A stretch of 28,776 bases of DNA from Chloroflexota bacterium (GTDB lineage: Bacteria; Chloroflexota; Chloroflexia; Thermomicrobiales; JADLAZ01). Below the pieces are notes generated by a model. That model saw only the letters and a list, made by a program, of their open reading frames with translations. It was not told where the DNA came from and ran no database searches. The stretch's first letter is position 1; every line of letters begins with the position of its first letter. The translations under genes were made by a program, and so were the position numbers. The DNA is taken from the NCBI GenBank assembly GCA_020849725.1, contig JADLAZ010000225.1:1-28776 (forward strand). The letters are read 5' to 3'. This document shows positions 13,347 through 20,225 of this stretch, in pieces.

Positions 13347-15513
13347 ACCGTGGCGGCGGGCCGCCGGCGCCGGGGATGGCCAGGCCGCCGGTGCTGGTCC
13401 GCGTCGTCGTGCTGCTCGTGCTGGTGATACTGGTCGTGCCGGTGACGATGACGTCGCCCTCGGCCAGGCCACTGACGATCTCGCTGGTGCTGTCGCCCAC
13501 AAGGCCCACCTGGACTGGGGTACTCGCCTGCTCACCCTTGAGCAGGACCGTCACGGCCTTCTGCTGGTTCTGGGTCTGGATGGCCTTGCTCGGCACGTAC
13601 AGCACATCGGCCTTGCTGGCGGTGACGATCGTGACGGTCGCGGTCATGCCGGTCTTGACCAGCGTCTTCGCCTCGGCGTCCAGCGCCACCGTCGCCACGT
13701 AGGAGACGACATTCGACGCCACCGTCGCCTTGGGCGACACGGCGGCCACCTTGCCGGGAATGGTCAGGTCCGGCAGCGCCGTGAAGGTTGCCCGCGCCAC
13801 CTGGTCGGTCTTGACCTTGGCGATGTCGGCCTCGGCGATGTTGACGTCGATCGACAGCGTCGAGTCGTCGACCAGCGTGACCAGCGCGGTGCTGCTGCTG
13901 GCGCTCACCGGCTGCCCGACCATGGCGTTGACCGCCGCCACCACGCCGGCGAACGGCGCGGTCAGCGTGGCCCGCTGCAGCTCGGTCTGGGCCAGGTCGC
14001 GCGCCGCCTCGGCCTGCTTGACCGTCGCCAGCGCCTTCGCCAGGTCCGAGGTCGTCGGGCCGGCCTGCAACTCGGTCAGCGCCGCCTGCGCGCTGGTGAC
14101 GCTGGCCTGCGCCTGCGCGATGTCGTTAGCGTCCACCGGGCGCTGCAGCTTCTCCAGGCTGGCGCGGGCCTGATCCACGGCCGCCTGTGCCTGAGCCACG
14201 TCACTCGCCTTCGCCGGCGCGCGCAGCTTGTCGAGGCTCGCCTGCGCCTGATCGACGGCCGCCTGCGCCTGGGCCACATCGCTCTCGCGGGCCGGCGCCG
14301 TCAGCTTGTCGAGGCTGGCCCGCGCCTGGTCGACGGTGGCCTGCGCCTGGACGACCTCGTGCGGTTCGGGCCCGGCCAGTACCTCGTCCAGCTTCGCCTG
14401 GGTGGCGACGACCTGGCTGTCGGCCTGCTGCAGCCCGATGATCTCCTGCTTCTTCGCCTCCTCGTAGGCGATCTGCTTCTGCTCCAGCGCCTGCTCGGCG
14501 TTGAGCAGCGCCAGCTCGGCCGCCTCGTAGTCCGCCTTGTACTGACGCCGCTTGGCGTCGGTCAGGTCGCGATAGTTCTTGTTCGTCGGGTTCTTCTGCT
14601 CGGCGATGTTGGGGTCCTTGCCCGTTCGCTCCGCCTCGTCCCAGATCAGCTTGGCCGCGCCATACTTCGTCTGCGCCGCGCGCACGTCGTTGGCGGCCTG
14701 CTCCACCGCCAGTCGCGCCTGCTCCTTGGCCTGCGACAACTGACTCTCCTGCTGGCGACGGCTAGCCTGGGCCTGGGCCAGCGTTTCCCGCGCTGTCGCG
14801 ATCTCGCTGGCCGTCGCCCCCGCCTTCACCTGCGCCAGCTTGGCCTCGGCCGAGCGCAGCGCCGCCTCAGCGTTGGCGATGTCCTGCGCCGTCGTCGTCC
14901 CGGCGATTGTCGCGTCCAGCTTCGCCTGCGCCGAGCGCAGCGCCGCCTCAGCGTTGGCGATATCCTGCGCCGTCGTCGTCCCGGCGATCGTCGCGTCCAG
15001 CTTGGCCTCGGCCGAGCGCAGCGCCGCCTCGGCGCTGGCGATGTCCTGCGCCGTCGTCGTGCCGGCCGCCGTCTGCCGCGCCTTCGCCGCCGCCTGGTCG
15101 ACCGCCGCCTGCGCCTGCTCGATCTCCTTGGTCGTCGCGCCCGCCTTCGTCGCCTCATACGCCGCCTGGGCGCTGACCAGGTTAGCCTCGGCCTGCTGCA
15201 GGTCCAGCGCCAGGTCGTTCGTGTCGGCACGGACCAGCGGCTGACCGGCGCTCACCCGATCGCCGACCTTCACCAGCACCGCGGTGATCGCGCCACCGCT
15301 CTGCAGGTTCAGGCTGAGGTCGCCGACGGCCTTGGCCGAGCCGGTGGCGTTGATCGTCGACTCGACCGTACCCAGTCGCACGGTCGTCGTCTGGGGTGTC
15401 GTCGCCGTCGCGCTGCTCCAGGGCAGGCTGACGCTGCACGCCCCCAGCAGCAGCGATCCGGTCACCAGCAGCGGCAAGACCGCCTGCCGGCGAAGCCATC
15501 GTGTGCGGGTCAT
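13345..15513 (-). CDS. MacA/HlyD-family adaptor lipoprotein with long repetitive coiled coil
   Basis: The 722-residue adaptor starts with a lipoprotein signal (LLLGAC, Cys26). A biotinyl-lipoyl-like half-motif follows (GSAKAVGDLSLNLQSGGAIT and VLVKVGDRVSAGQPLV), completed after the coiled coil by TLTAPFAGVVAAVNAMVGQP. Beta-barrel and membrane-proximal domains come next, and the protein ends in a Gly/Pro-rich tail. Between the lipoyl halves lies an exceptionally long helical hairpin of Ala/Gln repeats: three near-identical 27-residue units, then about four 26-residue units of AQAQAAVDQA type. Typical MacA proteins are about 370-400 residues. ATG 15513 has AGGAGG six bases upstream. It is the first gene of the transporter operon with the ATPase and permease. 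Confidence 0.88.
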   Translation of the reverse strand: MTRTRWLRRQAVLPLLVTGSLLLGACSVSLPWSSATATTPQTTTVRLGTVESTINATGSAKAVGDLSLNLQSGGAITAVLVKVGDRVSAGQPLVRADTNDLALDLQQAEANLVSAQAAYEATKAGATTKEIEQAQAAVDQAAAKARQTAAGTTTAQDIASAEAALRSAEAKLDATIAGTTTAQDIANAEAALRSAQAKLDATIAGTTTAQDIANAEAALRSAEAKLAQVKAGATASEIATARETLAQAQASRRQQESQLSQAKEQARLAVEQAANDVRAAQTKYGAAKLIWDEAERTGKDPNIAEQKNPTNKNYRDLTDAKRRQYKADYEAAELALLNAEQALEQKQIAYEEAKKQEIIGLQQADSQVVATQAKLDEVLAGPEPHEVVQAQATVDQARASLDKLTAPARESDVAQAQAAVDQAQASLDKLRAPAKASDVAQAQAAVDQARASLEKLQRPVDANDIAQAQASVTSAQAALTELQAGPTTSDLAKALATVKQAEAARDLAQTELQRATLTAPFAGVVAAVNAMVGQPVSASSSTALVTLVDDSTLSIDVNIAEADIAKVKTDQVARATFTALPDLTIPGKVAAVSPKATVASNVVSYVATVALDAEAKTLVKTGMTATVTIVTASKADVLYVPSKAIQTQNQQKAVTVLLKGEQASTPVQVGLVGDSTSEIVSGLAEGDVIVTGTTSITSTSSTTTRTSTGGLAIPGAGGPPPR
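14836..15078 (-). repeat. Three tandem 81-bp repeats inside the adaptor gene
   Basis: Units begin at 14836, 14917 and 14998, exactly 81 bp apart and nearly identical; the unit at 14998 diverges toward its end. Each encodes the 27-residue stretch beginning AEAALRSAEAKLDATIAG (one has Q for E). The near-identity suggests recent expansion. Confidence 0.9.
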
Positions 15514-15605
15514 TGGTTGCCTCCTCATCTGTCCCCGGACCCGGCCGCCCCGGCATCCGCCTGGGTTCTTCCCACTTCCAAGGCTAGAGCCGAGATCTTC
15601 AGACG

Positions 15606-15649
15606 GTGTGTAGAGGCAGTGAGCATTGTGTAAACGGCGTGTCATCACG
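15606..15649 (-). promoter_or_regulatory. 11-bp phased direct-repeat operator/promoter upstream of the macA operon
   Basis: Four consecutive 11-bp units (plus-strand reading) begin GTGTGTA (15606), CAGTGAG (15617), GTGTAAA (15628) and GTGTCAT (15639). The arrangement matches 20077-20120 upstream of the flavinylation operon. On the minus strand the same bases could form a promoter, TTTACA and TACACA 16 bp apart. Phased 11-bp repeats are typical OmpR/PhoB-family sites. Apart from this and the hairpin at 15762, nothing is visible in 15514-15824. Confidence 0.55.
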
Positions 15650-15761
15650 GCGCTGGTGCGACGGGGTGGGCGTCACATTCGTGCGTGGCAGGCATGTGGC
15701 CGGCGACGCACCACATTGACGCGCCGCCCGCGCGACCAGAACGGCCGCCGGCCGGACACGC

Positions 15762-15793
15762 CACGACCCCACCCGTCAGCGGGTGGGGTCGTG
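15762..15793. terminator. Perfect 14-bp hairpin after the secreted-protein gene
   Basis: CACGACCCCACCCG pairs with its complement around a TCAG loop. It follows the minus-strand gene ending at 15825. It lacks a T-run, like other hairpins in this window, but the long GC-rich stem is the likeliest transcription end before the macA promoter. Confidence 0.55.
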
Positions 15794-15824
15794 TGAGAAA
15801 CCTGTCAAACGGACAGGACGTGGC

Positions 15825-16586
15825 TCAGGCGCTGGGCGTCACCGTCGCTCGCGGAGTTCCCGGTGTACCCGACCCGTTCGGGCCGCCGGGGCCGCCCGGG
15901 CCACGGCGCTCGCCGGGCGCGCCGGCCTGAGAGTGGACCTTGTCGACCATCTGGCCGACGTTCTGCGTGAACTGCTGCTGCATCTGGTCGGCCTGGGCCT
16001 GCGTCAGCCGGCCCGCCGCCTCCGCCTCAGCCAGCCGTGCCTTGTGCTGATCGGTCACGAAGGTGATCAGTTGGTCACGGCTCTTGCCGTGCGCCTGCGC
16101 CACCTGGGCCAGGCTCTTGCCGGTCAGTTCGGTGCGCAGTTGCTCCGGCGTGATGCCCAGGAAGGTCGCCAGCGCCTGCGGCTCGAAGCCGGGGCCGCGC
16201 CCCGGACCGCCCGGACCACCCGGGCCGCCCTTGCCGCCGCGACCATGGCCGATGACCAGGTCGCCGGCGTTGACGCGCTCCTTCAGCCGCGTGGCGGCCT
16301 CGGCCGGCAACGTGCCGGCCTGGACGGCCGCGTCGATCATCTCGGTCTGGGCCTCCTTGGCGGCGGTCTGGACCCGATCGACGCCGATGCCGAGCTTGGC
16401 CGCCAGCCGGGTCAGGAAGTCGCTGGCCGTGATCGGCGGCGCCGGCCGGGTCGCCGCCGTTCCCGGCGTCGGTGTCGTCGGCGGAGTTTGGGCCATGACG
16501 CTGCCGGCGACCAGGCCGAGCGTCATGACGACGGCGACGGCCGTGACCGCCAGGCCGCGCCAGTTGGAGAGTAATCGGTGCCTCAT
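15825..16586 (-). CDS. Secreted Gly/Pro-rich protein of unknown function
   Basis: The 253-residue protein has a clear signal peptide (basic start, hydrophobic VTAVAVVMTLGLVAGSV, cleavage after MAQ or VMA), a Thr/Pro linker, and a helical region (ITASDFLTRLAAKLGIGVDRV). A collagen-like GGPGGPGGPGRGP stretch follows, then a helical domain with LGITPEQLRTELTGKSLAQV and RDQLITFVTDQHKARL. A second Gly/Pro tail closes it. The xxLGIxPEQLRxEL-type helical motif recurs in secreted proteins of high-GC bacteria, but no function is known to me. GGAGG lies seven bases before ATG 16586. It sits between the winged-helix regulator and the macA operon, all on one strand. Confidence 0.75.
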   Translation of the reverse strand: MRHRLLSNWRGLAVTAVAVVMTLGLVAGSVMAQTPPTTPTPGTAATRPAPPITASDFLTRLAAKLGIGVDRVQTAAKEAQTEMIDAAVQAGTLPAEAATRLKERVNAGDLVIGHGRGGKGGPGGPGGPGRGPGFEPQALATFLGITPEQLRTELTGKSLAQVAQAHGKSRDQLITFVTDQHKARLAEAEAAGRLTQAQADQMQQQFTQNVGQMVDKVHSQAGAPGERRGPGGPGGPNGSGTPGTPRATVTPSA

Positions 16587-16670
16587 TCGGAAACCTCCAG
16601 TCGATCGCTGTGCCTGGCTCCGCCAGGCCATCGGAGCGACGGCCCGCTGCCGCGCTCCGCCACACTCAGC

Positions 16671-17153
16671 CTAGGGTGCGTCCGTAAGCGCCCTGTCGTT
16701 GCGCGGTAAACCTCGCGCAAAACTCTGTTTACATGCCGCTTCTCCTTTGCGCTGGCCGGCCGCGTACCCGTCGCGCACGACGAGCGCATAGCCGACTCCG
16801 CGCGCCGTTTCGATGCTCACCCCGCACGCGCCGAGGGCGGCGCGCAGCTGGCTGACCTGCATGTCGATCGTGCGCGTCCGCTGATCCCGCGCGCCGCTGC
16901 CGGTTGCCCGCAGCAGTTCCGCGCGCGTCAGCGCGCGCCCGTCGACCACCGCCAGCGCCACCAGCAGGTCGAACTGCCGCCGGCGCAGCCGGACCCGCCG
17001 GTCGCCAACCGTCACCACGCGCCGCAACCGATCGATCCGTACGTCCCCTCGGTCCAAGACCAGGTCGTCGGCGTCGGCCAGCCGCGGCTCCGGCTCGTTG
17101 GCGGCCAGGGCGATCACCCCGGTCATCGCCGTCTGCTTCAGGGTAGTGAGCAT
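16671..17153 (-). CDS. Stand-alone OmpR/PhoB-type winged-helix DNA-binding protein
   Basis: The 160-residue protein contains only the C-terminal effector domain of OmpR-family regulators: RRVVTVGDRRVRLRRRQFDL at the start of the fold, RALTRAELLRATG in the middle, the recognition helix TRTIDMQVSQLRAALG, and the wing IETARGVGYALV. There is no receiver domain and no phosphoacceptor Asp. ATG 17153 is chosen because GGAGGAGA lies six bases upstream. About 30 C-terminal residues after GYALV look non-conserved. As the first gene before the secreted protein and the macA operon on the same strand, it is a candidate local regulator, perhaps acting constitutively or through protein partners. Confidence 0.8.
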   Translation of the reverse strand: MLTTLKQTAMTGVIALAANEPEPRLADADDLVLDRGDVRIDRLRRVVTVGDRRVRLRRRQFDLLVALAVVDGRALTRAELLRATGSGARDQRTRTIDMQVSQLRAALGACGVSIETARGVGYALVVRDGYAAGQRKGEAACKQSFARGLPRNDRALTDAP

Positions 17154-17232
17154 CGCCGTCTCCTCCAGGAACCCTCCTGGACGGTGCTGTGCGCGCCGCT
17201 CCGTTGCGGCTACCTTCACCATAGGCCCGAGA

Positions 17233-17249
17233 TGTTCACGGTCTGTTCA
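17233..17249. promoter_or_regulatory. Direct repeat TGTTCA with 11-bp spacing
   Basis: TGTTCA occurs at 17233 and 17244, one helical turn apart, about 80 bp upstream of the winged-helix gene. The phasing fits an OmpR-type site and possible autoregulation. Confidence 0.4.
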
Positions 17250-17347
17250 GGCGCCATGAGCATGCTGTTAGGCCCATCAGCCCGACCCAGAGCAGCACCA
17301 CGCCATCCGCGCCTCCGTCAGCGCGGCCCGCCGTGAGACGGCCGATT

Positions 17348-17373
17348 CCCTCTCCCACGGCCGTGGGAGAGGG
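17348..17373. repeat. Perfect 26-bp palindrome followed by TTAGGGTGAGGG
   Basis: CCCTCTCCCACGG is followed directly by its complement, then TTAGGGTGAGGG. Palindromes with this flank recur in intergenic DNA of many bacteria. The 290-bp gap 17223-17512 otherwise holds the TGTTCA repeats and a small TGCTCAG/CTGAGCA inverted repeat (17444-17467), which may end the operon finishing at 17513; I see no gene. Confidence 0.7.
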
Positions 17374-17512
17374 TTAGGGTGAGGGTCTCCGTCCCCATTC
17401 CGCCCCAGTCACCACCCGCTCACATCCACTCAGACACTCAGGATGCTCAGCCCTGGGAGACTGAGCACCTTGGGCATCTTGAGCTGGCGTGCCCCGGGGC
17501 CGCCGCTGTCGC

Positions 17513-18373
17513 TCAACCGGCGGTTGCGACCGCCGCCCGCCGCCGCCCCACCATCCACCGCCGCCCTGCTTCCCAGGCGTTGCCGATCAGCAGGCCAAGC
17601 GGCAGGAAGTAGACACCGCCGAGCGTCAGGAAGATAGCGGCGCAGGCGGCAGCGACGATGACAGCGTAGATCACCTGGTCCCGGTAGCGCGTTGGCGAGG
17701 TCGGTGGGTCGGTCAGCATGAAGCCGGCGAAGAAGAGCAGCGCGTTGAGCGTCGGCACGCGGAAGATCTCTGCCACGCGCTCCGGGTCACCGGCGAACGC
17801 GACACCGGCGAAGATGGCGAAGGTGACGCCCAGGAAGGCGACGATCATCGGCAGCTTGTTGACCCGGTCGGCGATGTAGATGGTCGTCATCAGCAGCAGG
17901 CCGATGAGCAGCCAGGGTAGGTCGGGGAGCGCGCCCCACCAGCTCTGGCCGCTGTCGAAGAGCAGTGTTGCCGCCAGCAATCCGACGGCAGCCGGGTTGA
18001 AGACGTTGGCGAGGCGCGTGCGCGCCAGCCACTTGCTGTTGATCGCCACGACCGACGCGCAGGCCGCCACGATCCATGGCTCATGCGGGTCGAGGATGAA
18101 GGCGAGGAACAGGCCTGTCAGCAGTGCGCCGGTCGGCGCCTGCCATGTGCCGGAGTGCAAGCGGAGCAGAAGAGTGTCGAGCAGGCAGGCGACGGCCACG
18201 GCGACGATCAGGCCGGGCAGCACCAGCGCCAGGCCGGCGTGTGAAGTCGCCAGCGCCGCTAGCAGCAGCAGGACGAGCAGCATCAGCCCCTTGGGCGTGC
18301 GCAGGAAGCGTTGCAGGGCGCGGGCACCGGTCGCGGGCAGGGTCTGGACCTGGTGACTGGGCATGGTGATCAT
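17513..18373 (-). CDS. RnfD/NqrB-like integral membrane protein
   Basis: This 286-residue, roughly eight-to-ten-helix protein matches the RnfD/NqrB fold: PTGALLTGLFLAFILDP, INSKWLARTRLANVFNPAA and GFMLTDPPTSPTRYRDQVIYA are recognisable family blocks. RnfD and NqrB carry flavins within membrane electron-transfer complexes. The flavinylation Thr of the S/TGAT type is not evident here, so a covalent FMN on this subunit is doubtful. The start overlaps the ApbE stop by ATGA, and together with the FMN-binding protein it forms a compact three-gene unit. Its likely role is passing electrons across or along the membrane to the flavinylated extracytoplasmic partner. Confidence 0.8.
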   Translation of the reverse strand: MITMPSHQVQTLPATGARALQRFLRTPKGLMLLVLLLLAALATSHAGLALVLPGLIVAVAVACLLDTLLLRLHSGTWQAPTGALLTGLFLAFILDPHEPWIVAACASVVAINSKWLARTRLANVFNPAAVGLLAATLLFDSGQSWWGALPDLPWLLIGLLLMTTIYIADRVNKLPMIVAFLGVTFAIFAGVAFAGDPERVAEIFRVPTLNALLFFAGFMLTDPPTSPTRYRDQVIYAVIVAAACAAIFLTLGGVYFLPLGLLIGNAWEAGRRWMVGRRRAAVATAG

Positions 18374-19335
18374 GCGTGCTTGCTCCAGAAGCCTGGTGTG
18401 GCGTGCTGGGCCAAGTTGGGCGTGATGAGCAGGCCGTCGACGCCGTGGCGCTCCAGCAAGCGCAGCCCGCGGCGCGGCCCGAGGATGAAGGCGGCTGTCG
18501 CCAGCGCGTCGGCGACCATCGCCGTCGGCGCGATGACGGTCACGCTGGCGAGCGCGGACGGTGCGTGGCCGGTCGTCGGATCGAGCAGATGATGACCACC
18601 GGCCGTGCCAGCGCGGCGCTCGTAGTCGCCCGAGGTGCAGACAGCCGCGTCGCCGATGTGCAGCGTGGCGATGAGTGCGCCCGGCTGCCGGGGATGGCGC
18701 ACGCCGACTCGCCAGGCCTCGCTGGTTGGGTTGCGGCCGCCCAAATACACATCGCCGCCAGCCTCGACGGCGTAATCGGCGATACCGGCCGCCGCCAGCG
18801 TCCGCGCCGCCAGGTCAATCGCCAGCCCTTTGGCGACCGCGCCCAGATCGAGCACCAGCGGCTGGCGCAGCGTCACCGCTCGCCGGGCAGCGTTCAGGCG
18901 CACGTCGCGCCAGGTCGGCCTAGCCTCGGCGGCGACGCTTGAGGCGACGACCGCGCCAGTCTGGTAGTGGCGGTTGAAGCCGCGCGCTTCCATCAAATGA
19001 CCGACGGTCGGATCGAACACGCCGCCGGTTGCACGCGCGACCGCCAGCGCGAAGGCGAGCGCCTCGTACAGTACCTCGCTCACCGGCGTCGGCACACCCA
19101 CCCGCCCTACCAGCTGGCTGACCTCGCTGCCTGAGTCGAAGCGGCTGCAGGCGGCCTCGACTCGCTGGAACCAGGTCAGCGCCCGGTCGGCCGCCGCTGC
19201 CGCCGCCGGCGTCGTCCGCGCCACCTGGACGGTCACGAGCGTGTCCATCTGGATGGCGCTGCGAATCAGCCACTCGCCGTCTGGCGACGGCGCGGGCGGC
19301 AGCGACACGACGCGGTCATTCGCCGGGGTGACCAC
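18370..19335 (-). CDS. apbE: FAD:protein FMN transferase (ApbE)
   Basis: ApbE attaches FMN from FAD covalently to a Thr of target proteins, with Mg2+. The 321-residue protein shows QMDTLVTVQV near the start, RFDSGSEVSQL, GGVFDPTVGHLM, VLDLGAVAKGLAIDLAA, AVEAGGDVYLGG and GGHHLLDPTTGHAPS, all standard ApbE blocks. No lipoprotein signal is visible, so it may act in the cytoplasm or reach the outside without one. Translation starts at a GTG three bases after the FMN-binding gene stops. Its target is almost surely the neighbouring protein with DVVSGAT. Confidence 0.92.
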   Translation of the reverse strand: MVTPANDRVVSLPPAPSPDGEWLIRSAIQMDTLVTVQVARTTPAAAAAADRALTWFQRVEAACSRFDSGSEVSQLVGRVGVPTPVSEVLYEALAFALAVARATGGVFDPTVGHLMEARGFNRHYQTGAVVASSVAAEARPTWRDVRLNAARRAVTLRQPLVLDLGAVAKGLAIDLAARTLAAAGIADYAVEAGGDVYLGGRNPTSEAWRVGVRHPRQPGALIATLHIGDAAVCTSGDYERRAGTAGGHHLLDPTTGHAPSALASVTVIAPTAMVADALATAAFILGPRRGLRLLERHGVDGLLITPNLAQHATPGFWSKHA

Positions 19336-19338
19336 GGC

Positions 19339-20010
19339 TCAGCGCGCCTGGGCCAGCGCGGCCGTGACCGCCTGCTTGTAGGCGACCGCGCTGTCGGTCG
19401 CACCGGAGACGACGTCGACGTTGGCGCTCTGCCGCGCCACGACCTGTCCCGGCAACTGAGCGATGCGCGAGCAAGGGTAGCGCGTGCCGCACTGTGTGAT
19501 CTGCGCCGACACGATCGCTCCGCCCTGGACGACGACCGTCGCCTGGAGGTTGCCGTGGCGGCTGCGCCCGGTACCGACGTAGGAGCCGTCGCGCAGCGGC
19601 GCCGTGGTCGCTGCCGGTGCGGCCGGCGTCGGCGATGCCGGCAACGGGGCCGCTGGCGCCGGGACCGCTGGCGCCGGGACCGTCCGTCCTGATCGTTCCG
19701 AGCGCGCTGGTGGCGCCGGTCGGGCCGGCGCCAGCGTCGGCGCCGAGGGCGGCACGGGCGTGATCAGCGTCGTCCGCAGTGGGGCGGTCGCCGTCGGCGC
19801 CGCGCCGACACCGGCCGTCGGCGTTAGCGGGGCCATACCGGCGGCGGCCGACTCGGTCTGGACATAGCCGGTGACGTAGACGGCCACGACCGCGGCCGAA
19901 CTGAGCGCCACCAGCCCATTGGCCAGCAGCCGGTTGCGCTTGCCGGGTGGGCGACGGCCGTTGCCTGGCTCGCGCCGCTCGGCATGTGGTGGCTGAGAGT
20001 CTCGCACCAT
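19339..20010 (-). CDS. Membrane-anchored FMN-binding domain protein (flavinylation target)
   Basis: The 223-residue protein has a short basic cytoplasmic start, one membrane anchor (LVALSSAAVVAVYVTGYV, about residues 35-55), a long Ala/Pro/Thr-rich linker and a C-terminal FMN-binding domain (DGSYVGTGRSRHGNLQATVV). Near its end DVVSGATDS matches the ApbE recognition motif DxxSGAT, with Thr205 as the likely FMN attachment site. A Cys pair (CGTRYPC) in the domain is unusual and could form a disulfide. ATG 20010 has a purine-rich site upstream; longer frames to 20193 run through the operator region and are rejected. It leads the operon with apbE and the RnfD-like gene. Confidence 0.85.
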   Translation of the reverse strand: MVRDSQPPHAERREPGNGRRPPGKRNRLLANGLVALSSAAVVAVYVTGYVQTESAAAGMAPLTPTAGVGAAPTATAPLRTTLITPVPPSAPTLAPARPAPPARSERSGRTVPAPAVPAPAAPLPASPTPAAPAATTAPLRDGSYVGTGRSRHGNLQATVVVQGGAIVSAQITQCGTRYPCSRIAQLPGQVVARQSANVDVVSGATDSAVAYKQAVTAALAQAR

Positions 20011-20063
20011 GGTCCTGTCCTCAATAATGCTACGCGTGGGCCGCCAATCGCGATCCAAGGAGA

Positions 20064-20120
20064 GTGTAGGGACAGCGTGTAAGGAGAAGATGAAGCGCGT
20101 GTAAAGATCGTGTGAGGCCG
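20064..20120. promoter_or_regulatory. 11-bp phased GTGTAA direct repeats between divergent operons
   Basis: Four consecutive 11-bp units begin GTGTAAG (20077), AGATGAA (20088), GTGTAAA (20099) and GTGTGAG (20110); a further GTGTAGG lies at 20064, 13 bp out. The block sits between the flavinylation operon (minus) and the P-type ATPase (plus). It has the same order of strong and weak units as 15606-15649. TACATT at 20189-20194 is a weak -10 candidate for the ATPase. Confidence 0.6.
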
Positions 20121-20225
20121 CCGGCGCAGCCACGCCGACTGACCGCCGACCGCATGGGAGAGAGTGGCTGTCCAGCGGCCTCTGCGGGTACATTCTCGCG
20201 AGGCGATAGCAGAGGAGCGGACCGC

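Noticed and set aside
14836..15078. Regular tandem repeats resembling a CRISPR array
   Set aside because: Units are contiguous 81-bp coding repeats with no unique spacers, in frame with the adaptor protein.
13273..15633. 786-codon open frame on the plus strand opposite the adaptor gene
   Set aside because: It is the antisense shadow of the repetitive GC-rich adaptor gene, rich in Arg/Leu with no recognisable domain; the minus-strand frame has a lipobox, domains and ribosome binding site.
19339..20193. Longer N-terminus for the FMN-binding protein beginning near 20193
   Set aside because: The extra 61 codons run through the phased operator repeats and lack conservation-like features; ATG 20010 directly precedes the basic segment and membrane anchor.
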